A stretch of 64,000 bases of DNA from NCBI RefSeq assembly GCF_029623395.1, contig NZ_JAPYKK010000012.1, forward strand, positions 45,548-109,547, read 5' to 3'. Source of the DNA: Sphingomonas echinoides (GTDB taxonomy: Bacteria; Pseudomonadota; Alphaproteobacteria; Sphingomonadales; Sphingomonadaceae). The notes beneath the pieces are model-generated. The model was not told the origin of the DNA. It was given only the letters and a program-made list of their open reading frames with translations, and ran no database searches. Shown here in pieces: positions 7,790-16,628 of this stretch. A program made the position numbers and the translations under genes. Within the stretch, counting starts at the first letter, position 1; each line of letters begins with the position of its first letter.

Positions 7790-8916
7790 CCACGCCCCCG
7801 CCGGTCACGACTCGCACACCGCTGTGGCTCACGCTGCCGTCGCGCTTCAACGCGCTGACGCGGGTACAGGCGCTGTGGACGCTGGGCCTGCTCGCGCTGT
7901 TGCTGACGGCGACGCTGCTCGCGCTCGCGGCGCCCGGCCCCGGGGCGGGACATGACGGCGCATCGGTCGCCGACGTGCAGGGCGAGGTCGTCCCGTACGA
8001 AACGATCGTATCGGGCATTCGCGGCGGCGGGGATTATTACACCGTCACCGCCAACGCCTTGCGGCGCGGCGCCTATCCGCTGCGGCCGTTCCTCACCTTC
8101 CGCCTGCCGGGGCTCGCGGTGATCGAGGCGCATGTTCCGCCGCTGGGGATGCAGGCGATCCTGTGGGCGCTGATCGCGGGGACCGCCGCGGCGCTGTTTC
8201 TGCGGTTGCGCCCAGCCTTTATCGGACCGATCCCGCTCGCCTCCGCGATGCTGTTGCTCGCCGCCGGGATGGTGGCGTTCGTCCAGAACGGGTTGATCGC
8301 GGTTCACGAAGTCTGGGCCGGGCTGCTGATCGCGCTGTCGCTCGCGCTGCGGCGCGACGATCGCTGGGTTGGCGCAATTTCGTTCGGGCTGATCGCGATG
8401 CTGATCCACGAAACCGCGGCATTGTATGTCGCGATCATGGCGATCCTCGCGCTGCTGGAAGGCAACCGGCGTGAAGCGTTCGGTTGGGGCGCGACGCTGT
8501 TGGTGCTGGCGGCCTCGCTCGCCTTCCACGCGCACGCCGTGTCCGAGGTGGTTCGGGTGACCGATCCAATGGCGTCCGAGGGGGCGGGATTGCTCGGCTT
8601 CGGGTTCTTCGTGCGCGCGATGACAGTGTCGACCGCGCTGGCCGCCCTGCCCGTCGCGCTGGCCGCGCCGCTGGTGGGGCTTGCGCTGTTCGGCTGGGCC
8701 AGTTGGGCGGAGCCGCTGGCGCTCCGCGCGCTGACGGTGTTCTGTGGTTATGCTGCGTTGCTCGGGGTGTTCGGGCGCACCGACACCTATTATTGGGGGT
8801 TGATGATCGCGCCCCTGCTTCCGATCGGCCTCGCCTTCGCGCCGGATGGTCTTCGCGATCTGGCGGCGCGCGCGCGGGACCGTCGCCGGATCATCGTCAA
8901 AAGGCTGGTGCGATGA
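7780..8916 (+). CDS. Unknown polytopic membrane protein
   Basis: I do not recognise a family with certainty. The reading gives about 378 residues from GTG 7780 (GTG 7771 is also in frame), overlapping the end of ubiB. One hydrophobic helix near residues 30-50 is followed by a polar stretch containing GGGDYYTVTANALRRG (about 80-100), then at least seven further hydrophobic helices and a basic C-terminal tail. A single helix followed by an acidic extracytoplasmic loop recalls GT-C membrane glycosyltransferases, but this is a weak analogy. The stop overlaps coaC as ATGA, so it is probably translationally coupled to coaC. Confidence 0.8.
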   Translation: MGVATPPPVTTRTPLWLTLPSRFNALTRVQALWTLGLLALLLTATLLALAAPGPGAGHDGASVADVQGEVVPYETIVSGIRGGGDYYTVTANALRRGAYPLRPFLTFRLPGLAVIEAHVPPLGMQAILWALIAGTAAALFLRLRPAFIGPIPLASAMLLLAAGMVAFVQNGLIAVHEVWAGLLIALSLALRRDDRWVGAISFGLIAMLIHETAALYVAIMAILALLEGNRREAFGWGATLLVLAASLAFHAHAVSEVVRVTDPMASEGAGLLGFGFFVRAMTVSTALAALPVALAAPLVGLALFGWASWAEPLALRALTVFCGYAALLGVFGRTDTYYWGLMIAPLLPIGLAFAPDGLRDLAARARDRRRIIVKRLVR

Positions 8917-9446
8917 AGATCCTGCTGATCATCGGGGGCGGCATCGCGGCCTATAAGGCGAGCGAACTGATCCGGCTGTGCCGCAAGGCCGGGATTTCGG
9001 TCAAATGCGTGCTGACCGCGGGGGGCGCGCATTTCGTGACGCCGATGACGCTAGCCGCATTGTCCGAAAATCAGGTGCATACCAGCCTGTGGGACCTGAA
9101 GGACGAGGTCGAGATGGGGCACATTCAGCTCAGCCGCGAAGCCGATCTGGTCGTCGTCGCGCCCGCGACTGCGGACTTGATGGCCAAGATGGCGGCGGGC
9201 ATCGCCGACGATCTCGCGACGACGCTGCTGCTCGCAACCGACAAGCGCGTACTCGCCGCGCCTGCGATGAACGTACGCATGTGGCAGCATCCCGCGACCG
9301 TGCGCAACGTCGCCACGCTGCGCGGCGACGGCGTGACGGTGCTGGACCCCGACGAGGGTGCGATGGCGTGTGGCGAGTTCGGCCCCGGACGCCTGCCCGA
9401 ACCCCCTGCGATCCTGGCTGCAATCCAGCGGATGCTTGGCACCTGA
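8913..9446 (+). CDS. coaC: Phosphopantothenoylcysteine decarboxylase (CoaC half of CoaBC)
   Basis: A 177-residue flavoprotein equal to the N-terminal half of bifunctional CoaBC; it decarboxylates 4'-phosphopantothenoylcysteine to phosphopantetheine in CoA synthesis. The N-terminus ILLIIGGGIAAYKASELI binds FMN; the catalytic His lies in MGHIQLSR, the substrate-clamp Asn in PAMNVRMW, and the catalytic Cys in MACGEFGPGRL. It ends at TGA 9444-9446. The next codon, in the same frame, is the ATG of coaB, so a single stop codon separates two normally fused domains. Confidence 0.93.
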   Translation: MKILLIIGGGIAAYKASELIRLCRKAGISVKCVLTAGGAHFVTPMTLAALSENQVHTSLWDLKDEVEMGHIQLSREADLVVVAPATADLMAKMAAGIADDLATTLLLATDKRVLAAPAMNVRMWQHPATVRNVATLRGDGVTVLDPDEGAMACGEFGPGRLPEPPAILAAIQRMLGT

Positions 9447-10094
9447 ATGGCGGACGGAATGACCCTTGCGGGACGGCACGTGCTTGTCACCGCCGGGCCG
9501 ACGCATGAGCCGATCGACCCGGTGCGGTATCTGGCCAACCGCTCGTCCGGAAAGCAGGGGTTCGCGATTGCGGCGGCGCTGGCGGCGCTCGGTGCGCGCG
9601 TGACGCTGGTGGCTGGCCCGGTCACCCTGCCGACTCCCGAGGGTGTCGACCGGATCGACGTGGAAACCGCGCTGGAGATGGCGGCGGCGGTCGAGGCGGC
9701 ACTGCCGGTCGACGTCGCGGCGATGGTGGCCGCGGTGGCGGACTGGCGCGTCGAGGGCTCTGCACAGAAGATAAAGAAGGGCGGTGAAACGCCTGTCCTG
9801 CGATTGGTCGAGAATCCGGACATTCTTGCGACGCTGGCGCGCAGTGCGCAGCGCCCGACGTTGCTGATCGGCTTCGCGGCGGAGACCGAACGCGTCCTCG
9901 AACACGCCTCGGCGAAGCGGGAGCGCAAGGCCGTCGACTGGATTGTTGCGAACGACGTATCGGGGGACGTGATGGGGGGTGCCGCGAACACGGTGCACCT
10001 GATCACGCAGACCGGTGTCGAGAGTTGGGAGCGCATGCCCAAGGATGCGGTTGCTTCCCGGCTAGCAGAGCGGATCGCCGCAGCCCTGGTATAA
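9447..10094 (+). CDS. coaB: Phosphopantothenate–cysteine ligase (CoaB half of CoaBC)
   Basis: A 215-residue enzyme matching the C-terminal half of CoaBC, which joins cysteine to 4'-phosphopantothenate using a nucleotide triphosphate. Motifs: GRHVLVTAGPTHEPIDPVRY at the start, nucleotide-binding NRSSGKQGFAIA, AAVADWR, the catalytic KIKKG, GFAAETE and VANDVSGDVM. It begins with ATG directly after the TGA of coaC and in the same frame (LGT-stop-MADGM). All key residues of both halves appear intact, so both domains could work as separate chains. Confidence 0.93.
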   Translation: MADGMTLAGRHVLVTAGPTHEPIDPVRYLANRSSGKQGFAIAAALAALGARVTLVAGPVTLPTPEGVDRIDVETALEMAAAVEAALPVDVAAMVAAVADWRVEGSAQKIKKGGETPVLRLVENPDILATLARSAQRPTLLIGFAAETERVLEHASAKRERKAVDWIVANDVSGDVMGGAANTVHLITQTGVESWERMPKDAVASRLAERIAAALV

Positions 10095-10101
10095 GACTCG
10101 C

Positions 10102-10135
10102 GCTGCCGCCGTCCCCGGTCCGGGACGACGGCAGC
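10102..10135. terminator. Hairpin terminator between coaB and DUF3072 gene
   Basis: A 14-bp stem with one mismatch (10102-10115 with 10122-10135) and a 6-nt loop lies between two convergent genes, fitting a bidirectional terminator. No T-tract is visible. Confidence 0.6.
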
Positions 10136-10146
10136 ATGCGATCGGC

Positions 10147-10374
10147 TTAGTGGCCGACCTTCTTCTTCAGTTCGTCGATCATGATCGACGCATCGGCCTT
10201 GCTCAGGTCCGCGCTCGGCGCGTCGACCTTGGCTTCTTCGGCCAGCGTGGTGAGGTAGGACGCCTGCGCGCCCGTCATTGGATCGCCGCCCGAGACCCAA
10301 TCGGCTGGATCCTTCTCGGTGTTCGAATCGGGATGTTCGTCCAGTTTCGGGTTGTGGAGCGTCTCTTCGGCCAT
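10147..10374 (-). CDS. DUF3072 domain protein
   Basis: A 75-residue, acidic soluble protein. The segment DPMTGAQASYLTTLAEEAKV followed by LSKADASIMIDELKKKVGH matches the small DUF3072 family, in which the motif resembles the SAP-like or kinetochore-like helix pairs seen in short DNA-associated proteins; no function has been established that I know of. ATG at 10374 with AGGAAGACC upstream. It is a single gene, convergent with coaB. Confidence 0.8.
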   Translation of the reverse strand: MAEETLHNPKLDEHPDSNTEKDPADWVSGGDPMTGAQASYLTTLAEEAKVDAPSADLSKADASIMIDELKKKVGH

Positions 10375-10518
10375 GATGGGTCTTCCTGTGTTTCTCGTAT
10401 GTTCTCAACCCGCAAGCGCGTTTCAGGTTCCGCACATCGTGCCTAGAACGCCGGACTTTAGGCGAGGAAAGATCGACGCGGGTTCGCGCGGCGGCGAACG
10501 CGCGCTAAGGGTGACCGC

Positions 10519-10968
10519 ATGACGACACTTCCGATCACAATCCAGTTGAAGACCCTTCCCCACGGCGAAGGGCTCCCCCCGCCCGCCTATGCAACTGAGG
10601 GCGCCGCCGGCATGGATGTCGTCGCGGCCGAAGCGGCGACGCTGCAACCTGGCGCGCGCGCGGCAATCGCGACGGGCTTTTCGATTGCGATCCCGCCGGG
10701 GTTCGAGGTGCAGGTTCGTCCGCGCTCGGGGCTTGCGCTGAAGCATGGCGTGACCTGCCTCAATACGCCGGGAACGATCGATTCGGACTATCGCGGGGAG
10801 GTGAAGGTGATCCTGATCAACCACGGACAGGACGCGTTCGAGATCGCGCGGGGTGACCGGATCGCCCAACTCGTCCCCGCCCCGGTCCAGCGCGCGAGGC
10901 TGGAAGCGGTCGACGTTCTGGACGATACCCAACGCGGCACTGGGGGTTTTGGATCGACGGGACGATGA
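10519..10968 (+). CDS. dut: Deoxyuridine 5'-triphosphate nucleotidohydrolase
   Basis: A 149-residue trimeric dUTPase that hydrolyses dUTP to dUMP and pyrophosphate. The five family motifs are visible: [16 protein letters not shown], a motif with [29 protein letters not shown], and the C-terminal arm [11 protein letters not shown] that closes over the active site. Length is typical. ATG 10519. The stop codon overlaps the next gene as ATGA, so the two are coupled. Confidence 0.96.
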   Translation: MTTLPITIQLKTLPHGEGLPPPAYATEGAAGMDVVAAEAATLQPGARAAIATGFSIAIPPGFEVQVRPRSGLALKHGVTCLNTPGTIDSDYRGEVKVILINHGQDAFEIARGDRIAQLVPAPVQRARLEAVDVLDDTQRGTGGFGSTGR

Positions 10969-11357
10969 TCGCTGCACTTCTCCTCCAGGTTGCGGAGGCG
11001 CCTTCGGGGCCCCCGCCGCTGCCCTCGGATTGGTCGGCGCTGCCGACGCTGCCCTATGTCGCGCCGCGTCAGGCGACCCCGCAAGTCACCGCCTTTGTCT
11101 CGCGCGAAATTGCTGCCGGGCGCTGTGTCGCGCAACGGCCGGCCGACGGGCATTATGTCCTGCCGGTCGAGGTCGCGACGCTGGTCGGCGTCGATGGTAG
11201 CGTCCGGCGCGTCGTGCCGCATGCGATCGCCTGCCCGACGATCGAACAATATGCCGCTGGTCTCGTATCCGGTTTCGCGCGCGGCAACGTCGCGCAGTTC
11301 AAGCCGGCCGCCGACACTTGGTATCGCACCACCATCGTGTTCGACTGGCACGGATGA
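10965..11357 (+). CDS. Conserved small protein of unknown function
   Basis: A 130-residue protein that I do not recognise. It starts with a short hydrophobic stretch (about residues 2-10) followed by a proline-rich segment, then a compact domain from about residue 35 containing [17 protein letters not shown] and, near the end, [10 protein letters not shown]. This pattern faintly recalls TonB C-terminal domains but lacks a clear TM anchor. It has two cysteines. Its ATG overlaps the stop of dut, and its own stop overlaps moeB as ATGA, so it belongs to a dut–moeB operon. Confidence 0.7.
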   Translation: MIAALLLQVAEAPSGPPPLPSDWSALPTLPYVAPRQATPQVTAFVSREIAAGRCVAQRPADGHYVLPVEVATLVGVDGSVRRVVPHAIACPTIEQYAAGLVSGFARGNVAQFKPAADTWYRTTIVFDWHG

Positions 11358-12121
11358 CACAGGCAGGGATGACGCCCCTCGAAGACGCCGAACTCGACCG
11401 CTACGCCCGCCACATCGTCCTGCGTGAGGTCGGCGGCGCGGGTCAGATGCGGTTGAAGGCAGCCAGCGTCGCGATCGTCGGCGCCGGCGGCATCGGCAGT
11501 CCGGCGATCCAGTATCTCGCTGCGGCGGGCGTCGGTCGGCTGGTGATCATCGACGACGATCATGTCGATGTGTCGAACCTGCAACGCCAGACGCTGTTCG
11601 GCGACGCGGATGTCGGCGTAGCGAAGGTCGCCGCCGCCCGCGCCGCTGCGCTGCGGATCACGCCGCACGTCGCGGTGGAAACGCGCGGGGAACGGCTCGA
11701 CGCCGGGAATGCGGCGACGCTGCTCGCGGGCGTCGACGTGGTGCTCGACGGGACCGACAGTTTCGCGACGCGCCTCGCGGTGGCTGATGCCGCGCACGCC
11801 TTGCGCATCCCGCTCGTTTCCTCGGCGGTCGGGCAGTTCGAAGGGCAACTCGGCGTGTTCCGCGGCTGGGAGCCGGACAAGCCGTGTTACCGCTGCTTCG
11901 TCGGCAGCGCGCAGGACGCTGCGGGCGACACCTGCGCCGAACAGGGCGTGATCGGCGCGATGACGGGGGTGATGGGCAGCCTCGCCGCGCTCGAGACGCT
12001 GCGCAGCATCGTGGGCTTCGGGGAGGACAGCGCGGGCAAGCTGTTGCTGGTCGACGCGCTTGCGTTCCGCTTCCGGACGCTCACACTCCCCAAGGACCCG
12101 GGATGTTCGTGCTGCGGTTAG
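11354..12121 (+). CDS. moeB: MoeB/ThiF-family adenylyltransferase
   Basis: A 255-residue E1-like enzyme that adenylates the C-terminus of a ubiquitin-like sulfur carrier such as MoaD or ThiS. Rossmann motif AIVGAGGIGSPAIQYLAAAG; the acidic strand IIDDDHVDVSNLQRQTLF; DVVLDGTDSFATR with the catalytic Asp. Zinc ligands are C-x2-C pairs in CYRCF and the C-terminal CSCCG. ATG 11354 overlaps the previous stop. MoeB versus ThiF cannot be fully separated by sequence, but length, zinc pairs and C-terminus favour MoeB. Other molybdenum cofactor genes lie near 48-50 kb. Confidence 0.85.
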   Translation: MTQAGMTPLEDAELDRYARHIVLREVGGAGQMRLKAASVAIVGAGGIGSPAIQYLAAAGVGRLVIIDDDHVDVSNLQRQTLFGDADVGVAKVAAARAAALRITPHVAVETRGERLDAGNAATLLAGVDVVLDGTDSFATRLAVADAAHALRIPLVSSAVGQFEGQLGVFRGWEPDKPCYRCFVGSAQDAAGDTCAEQGVIGAMTGVMGSLAALETLRSIVGFGEDSAGKLLLVDALAFRFRTLTLPKDPGCSCCG

Positions 12122-12156
12122 CCTGACTTTAAGCGATGGAGGATTAGGGGCGGAGC

Positions 12157-13308
12157 ATGATCGAACCCGCTCCCCTCCGCCGCCCGCGCAAAGTCCTCGT
12201 CATTTTCGGCACCCGCCCCGAAGCGATCAAGTTGTTCCCCGTCGTTGCCGCGCTGTCGGCGACGCCGGGGTTAGTGGTGCGGACCTGCGTGACGGCGCAA
12301 CATCGCGAGTTGCTCGACCAGGTCCTGTCGATCGCAGGCCTTGTGCCCGATGTGGATCTCGACCTGATGGAACCCGGCCAGTCGCTCGACCGGCTGACCG
12401 CACGGCTGCTGACGGCGCTTGGCGACGTGATGGATGCCGAGCAGCCCGATCGCGTGATCGTCCAGGGCGATACCGCGACCGCGATGGTCGGGGCGCTCGC
12501 GGCCTATTATCGCAAGGTGCCGGTCGCGCATGTCGAGGCGGGGCTGCGCTCGGGCGACATCTACCATCCGTGGCCGGAGGAAGTGAACCGCCGGATCGTC
12601 GCCCCGATTGCGGACCAGCATTACGCCCCGACCGAAACCGCCGCCGCCGCGCTCCGCCGCGAGAACATCGACCCGGCGACGATTCACGTGACCGGCAACA
12701 CCGTGATCGACGCGCTGCACGCGACCTGCGCCAAGCTCGCCGCCGATCCGTCGCTTGCTGCCGGCCTCGACGCGATCGCCACGCGCTTTGCTGGCAAGCG
12801 GATCATCCTCGTCACCACGCATCGCCGCGAAAATTTCGGCGGCGGGATGGAGAATATCGCGCGCGCGCTCGCCCGGATCGCGCAGCGGGACGACACCGCG
12901 ATCCTCTTCCCGGTCCACCCCAACCCCAATGTCGTCGCGGTGATGGACGCTATGCTCGGCGACCGGCCCAATATCGCGCGGATCGATCCGCTCGATTACC
13001 CGCACTTCATCCGCGCGCTCGATCTCGCGCATATCGTGCTGACCGATTCGGGCGGCGTGCAGGAGGAAGCGCCCGCGCTCGCCAAGCCGGTGCTGGTCAT
13101 GCGCGAGACCACCGAGCGCCCCGAAGGCGTCGAAGCGGGCACCGCGCGGCTGATCGGGACTGATTCCGACCGCATCGTTTCCGAAATATCAACGCTCCTC
13201 GACGACAAGCAGGCGTATCAGGCCATGGCCCGCGCCCACAATCCGTTCGGCGACGGCCATGCGTCCGCAAGGATCGCAAAGGGTGTCGCCAATGGTTTCG
13301 GATTCTGA
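12157..13308 (+). CDS. wecB: UDP-N-acetylglucosamine 2-epimerase (non-hydrolysing)
   Basis: A 383-residue GT-B-like enzyme converting UDP-GlcNAc to UDP-ManNAc. Motifs include FGTRPEAIKLFPV at the start, VQGDTATAM, VAHVEAGLRSGD, TTHRRENFG, and TDSGGVQEEAPAL with the UDP-binding loop. ATG 12157 follows a GGGCGGAG Shine-Dalgarno. It overlaps wecC by 17 bases, so the two enzymes make UDP-ManNAcA together, a precursor for surface polysaccharides. Confidence 0.93.
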   Translation: MIEPAPLRRPRKVLVIFGTRPEAIKLFPVVAALSATPGLVVRTCVTAQHRELLDQVLSIAGLVPDVDLDLMEPGQSLDRLTARLLTALGDVMDAEQPDRVIVQGDTATAMVGALAAYYRKVPVAHVEAGLRSGDIYHPWPEEVNRRIVAPIADQHYAPTETAAAALRRENIDPATIHVTGNTVIDALHATCAKLAADPSLAAGLDAIATRFAGKRIILVTTHRRENFGGGMENIARALARIAQRDDTAILFPVHPNPNVVAVMDAMLGDRPNIARIDPLDYPHFIRALDLAHIVLTDSGGVQEEAPALAKPVLVMRETTERPEGVEAGTARLIGTDSDRIVSEISTLLDDKQAYQAMARAHNPFGDGHASARIAKGVANGFGF

Positions 13309-14587
13309 ACTCAAGGTCGTCGTCGTTGGCCTCGGGTATATCGGCCTCCCCACCGCCGCGGTGATCGCCCGGACCGGCGCCAAGGTGCTGGGGCTCGACG
13401 TTTCCGCGCATGTCGTCGAGACGGTCAATTCGGGGAAGGTCCATATCGAGGAAGTCGACCTCGATGGGCTGGTCTCGGGCGTCGTCGCGCGCGGATACCT
13501 GCGCGCCTCGACCGAGATCGAACCGGCGGACGTGTTCGTCATCGCGGTGCCGACGCCGTTCGCGGACGATCATGCCCCCAACATCGGCTATGTCCTGCGC
13601 GCGGCGACGACGATCGCGACGGTGCTCAAGGCGGGCGACGTGGTGATCCTAGAATCGACCTCGCCCGTCGGCACGACCGAGAAGGTCCGCGACCTGCTCG
13701 CGCAGCTGCGCCCCGATCTCAAGGTGCCCGGCCGGACCGGCGAAAGCGCCGACGTCGCGATCGCTTATTGCCCCGAGCGCGTCCTGCCGGGGCGGATTCT
13801 GGTCGAGCTGATCGACAACGACCGCGTCATCGGCGGCATCACCCCGCGCTGTGCACGCAAGGCGCTGCAATTCTACCGCCGCTTCGTCCGTGGCGCGTGC
13901 GTCACCACGACCAGCCGCGCGGCCGAGATGACCAAGCTGACCGAAAACGCGTTCCGCGACGTCAACATCGCCTTCGCCAACGAACTCAGCCGCGTGGCGG
14001 ACACGATGGACGTCGACGTGTGGGAAGTGATCCGCCTCGCCAACCGCCATCCACGCGTCAACATCCTGTCGCCGGGCCCGGGCGTCGGCGGGCATTGCAT
14101 CGCGGTCGACCCGTGGTTCCTGGTCCATGCCGACCCCGCCAACACGCCGCTGATCCGCACCGCGCGCGAAGTAAACGACGCGAAGATCGACTATGTGGTC
14201 GATCGTGCCGAGGCGATGGTCGCAGCCAATCCAGGCTTGCGGGTCGCGTGCCTCGGGCTCGCGTTCAAGGCGAACATCGACGATTTTCGCGAAAGCCCCG
14301 CGCTCAAGGTGGCGACCGCGCTGGCGCAGCGCTTCGGAGATCGGCTGTGCGTGGTCGAGCCCTATACCAACGCCCTCCCCGCCGCCTTTGACGGGACGGG
14401 CGCGCGGCTGGCCGATATCGATACCGCGATCGAGACGTGCGGGATCATGATCGTGCTGGTCGACCACGACGTGTTCAAGTCGGTGCCGGTCGATGAGCGC
14501 GGCGACAAGATCGTCTACGACACGCGCGGAATCTGGCCGGACCAGCCGCGGAGCATCCCCCGCGAACCGATGCGCCTGGCAGGGTAA
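13292..14587 (+). CDS. wecC: UDP-N-acetyl-D-mannosamine dehydrogenase
   Basis: A 431-residue member of the UDP-glucose/GDP-mannose dehydrogenase family. The N-terminal NAD domain has VVVGLGYIGLPTAAV; the middle domain carries the catalytic cysteine in PGVGGHCIAVDPWFL; the C-terminal UDP-binding domain has CLGLAFKANIDDFRESPAL. It performs two NAD-dependent oxidations to give UDP-ManNAcA. Start ATG 13292 (MVSDSELKV). Pairing with wecB supports the substrate, although other UDP-sugar dehydrogenases share these motifs. Confidence 0.88.
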   Translation: MVSDSELKVVVVGLGYIGLPTAAVIARTGAKVLGLDVSAHVVETVNSGKVHIEEVDLDGLVSGVVARGYLRASTEIEPADVFVIAVPTPFADDHAPNIGYVLRAATTIATVLKAGDVVILESTSPVGTTEKVRDLLAQLRPDLKVPGRTGESADVAIAYCPERVLPGRILVELIDNDRVIGGITPRCARKALQFYRRFVRGACVTTTSRAAEMTKLTENAFRDVNIAFANELSRVADTMDVDVWEVIRLANRHPRVNILSPGPGVGGHCIAVDPWFLVHADPANTPLIRTAREVNDAKIDYVVDRAEAMVAANPGLRVACLGLAFKANIDDFRESPALKVATALAQRFGDRLCVVEPYTNALPAAFDGTGARLADIDTAIETCGIMIVLVDHDVFKSVPVDERGDKIVYDTRGIWPDQPRSIPREPMRLAG

Positions 14588-14590
14588 CCG

Positions 14591-14620
14591 TGACACGTCC
14601 CTCCGGTTGAGGGAGTGTCA
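14591..14620. terminator. Hairpin between wecC and mnmA
   Basis: TGACAC-g-TCCCTC (14591-14603) pairs with GAGGGAGTGTCA (14609-14620) with one bulged base. It lies between two convergent genes, suggesting a shared terminator without a strong T-tract. Confidence 0.5.
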
Positions 14621-14632
14621 AACCCTAGTCGG

Positions 14633-15760
14633 TCAGCCTGAAACCGCGAACGTCTCCGCGGCAACGTAGGCGCTTTCGGTTTCCTCGATCCAGCCGCCGC
14701 CGATCACCCGGTCACCGCCATACAGCACGGTCGCCTGTCCCGGCGCGACGCCATATTCGGGCGCGTCGAACACCACCCAATCGCCGTCGCGGCGTGCGGG
14801 GACCGGCTTGGCGAGCGAGCGGACTTTGGCGGTCAGTGGACCGTCATAGTCCCCGCCCAGCCAGTTGATCCCGCTCAGGCGCGCCGCGCGTACCGCGAGC
14901 GCTGCACGCGGGCCGACGACGACGCGGCGAGCCTCAGCCTCCAGCCGGATAACGTAGAGCGGCTCGGGCGTACCGCCGATCTCGAGCCCGCGGCGCTGGC
15001 CGACGGTGAAGTGGATCAACCCCTTGTGCCGCCCAAGCACCCGGCCCGCGGCATCGACGATCTCGCCCGCGGTATCCGCCTCAGGGCGAAGCTTCTTGAC
15101 CAGTCCGGCATAATTCCCGTCAGGCACGAAGCAGATGTCCTGGCTGTCGGGCTTGCCAGCAACGCCGAGGCCGAGTTCGGCCGCGATCTCGCGCACGCGC
15201 GGCTTGGGCAATCCGCCGAGCGGGAAGCGGAGATAATCCAGCTGTGTCTGCGTCGTCGCGAACAGGAAGTAGCTCTGGTCGCGCGCCGGATCGAACGCCC
15301 GGTGCAACTCGGCGCCCGCCTTTCCCTCGACGCGGCGGACGTAATGCCCCGTCGCAAGGCAATCCGCGCCGAGATCACGCGCGGCGGTGAGCAGATCGGT
15401 GAACTTCGGCCCCATGTTGCACTGGATGCACGGGATCGGGGTGCGACCGGCAAGATAATCGTCGGCGAACCGGTCGATCACCTGGTCGCGGAAGCGCGTT
15501 TCGTGATCGAACACGTAATGCGCGATCCCCAAACGGTCGCACACCGCGCGCGCGTCGCGGATATCGCGCCCCGCACAGCACGATCCGGCCCGCCCGACTG
15601 CTTCGCCGTGATCGTAGAGTTGCAGTGTGATCCCGATCACTTCCGCCCCCGTCCGCACCGCCAGCGCGGCGACGACCGAGCTGTCCACGCCGCCCGACAT
15701 TGCGACAACGATGCGCTTGCCCGCGCCATCGGGGCCCAACTGAAAATCTGCGTCTGTCAT
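14633..15760 (-). CDS. mnmA: tRNA-specific 2-thiouridylase
   Basis: A 375-residue enzyme that thiolates U34 of tRNA-Lys, -Glu and -Gln. It has the PP-loop [15 protein letters not shown], the first catalytic cysteine in PIPCIQCN, and the second in [11 protein letters not shown], plus the central domain with [16 protein letters not shown] 15760. It is a single gene, convergent with wecC. Everything expected for activity is present. Confidence 0.95.
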   Translation of the reverse strand: MTDADFQLGPDGAGKRIVVAMSGGVDSSVVAALAVRTGAEVIGITLQLYDHGEAVGRAGSCCAGRDIRDARAVCDRLGIAHYVFDHETRFRDQVIDRFADDYLAGRTPIPCIQCNMGPKFTDLLTAARDLGADCLATGHYVRRVEGKAGAELHRAFDPARDQSYFLFATTQTQLDYLRFPLGGLPKPRVREIAAELGLGVAGKPDSQDICFVPDGNYAGLVKKLRPEADTAGEIVDAAGRVLGRHKGLIHFTVGQRRGLEIGGTPEPLYVIRLEAEARRVVVGPRAALAVRAARLSGINWLGGDYDGPLTAKVRSLAKPVPARRDGDWVVFDAPEYGVAPGQATVLYGGDRVIGGGWIEETESAYVAAETFAVSG

Positions 15761-16223
15761 GATGCGGGGGAGATAGGCCTTTCCCGCGCAACTTGCAAAA
15801 CCGGTCCGAATTCTAACGGCAGCTTTACGCGCCCTTTAGAACCTGTGGCGTAAACACCCGCATCGCCCCTCGTGGAAGTATGTGTGGACCTCAGCTTTTC
15901 CAGATTTGAATCGGACGTGCATGTCGTGGCCTTGTCGCCCGAGCTTGCCGTTCTGATGGTCGGGGTGGCGGCACGACAAGCCGCGAGCCCGACCGCGCTG
16001 GCACAGGCCCGGTTGCCCCGCATTCACCGCAGCGATCCGTTCACACCGACGCACGGCGCGTTCAACCTCGCGGCCTGGGATATGGTCGCCGCGCGAGACG
16101 AGCGGAGGAAAGCGTGAACCCGCTGTTTACCGAGACGCTTTAGCCAGCGTTCAAGTCCAGTGCCTTATGACCGTAACAACTTCGCTGATAGGGGCCACCG
16201 CCCCGAGACAAGGTCTTGTAAGA
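15761..16223. other. mnmA–sciP intergenic region
   Basis: About 460 bases. It contains one doubtful small ORF (15872-16117) described separately and presumably the promoter of sciP between 16118 and 16223. No clear repeat, RNA or terminator was found. Confidence 0.5.
15872..16117 (+). CDS. Possible small protein, doubtful
   Basis: An 81-codon reading from GTG 15872. Codon use in the second half has the GC-rich third positions of this genome, and a hydrophobic run LAVLMVGVAARQAA sits near residue 25-40, but there is no Shine-Dalgarno of note and no family I recognise. It points at sciP on the same strand. It could be a chance reading in an otherwise gene-free region. Confidence 0.35.
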   Translation: MEVCVDLSFSRFESDVHVVALSPELAVLMVGVAARQAASPTALAQARLPRIHRSDPFTPTHGAFNLAAWDMVAARDERRKA

Positions 16224-16523
16224 ATGATCGAGAACCAAAAGATCCGCCCCGCAAGAGTGATCGGTCCGCTCGGTGAACCCCTGACGCTCGAATCCCTGCC
16301 CCCGCCCGAGACGACCCGCTGGGTCGTGCGGCGCAAGGCGGAGGTCGTGGCGGCGGTGAACGGCGGGCTGCTGTCGGTCGACGAGGTTTGCGAACGCTAC
16401 GGTCTGACGGTCGAGGAGTTCGCCGGATGGCAGCGCGCGATCGACCGTTCGGGGATGCCGGGCCTCCGCGTGACGCGGATCCAGCACTATAAATCATTGT
16501 ACGAACGTCAGCAAAAATACTGA
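16224..16523 (+). CDS. sciP: SciP-like CtrA inhibitor (DUF1153)
   Basis: A 99-residue helix-turn-helix protein. The stretch VIGPLGEPLTLESLPPPETT, then RWVVRRKAEVVAAVNGGLLS, VDEVCERYGLTVEEFAGWQR and GLRVTRIQ follow the SciP/DUF1153 family closely. In Caulobacter, SciP represses CtrA-activated and ctrA promoters and itself accumulates after replication starts. I use ATG 16224 (MIENQKIRPARVIG), where homology begins; an upstream start at 16167 would add 19 residues. It is probably monocistronic. The function in a sphingomonad is inferred from Caulobacter. Confidence 0.9.
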   Translation: MIENQKIRPARVIGPLGEPLTLESLPPPETTRWVVRRKAEVVAAVNGGLLSVDEVCERYGLTVEEFAGWQRAIDRSGMPGLRVTRIQHYKSLYERQQKY

Positions 16524-16628
16524 TTTACGTTTCAGCGCGGCTTTGCTCGATCCGGGGCCGGAACAAAAATCAGGGTTTGTGAGTCTTGTCTCCGTCATCC
16601 CGGACATAACCGGGCAACGGAGGGTAAA

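Noticed and set aside
9444..9446. Treating coaC/coaB as a pseudogene
   Set aside because: Both halves retain catalytic motifs, and an ATG follows the stop directly, so two working proteins are plausible.
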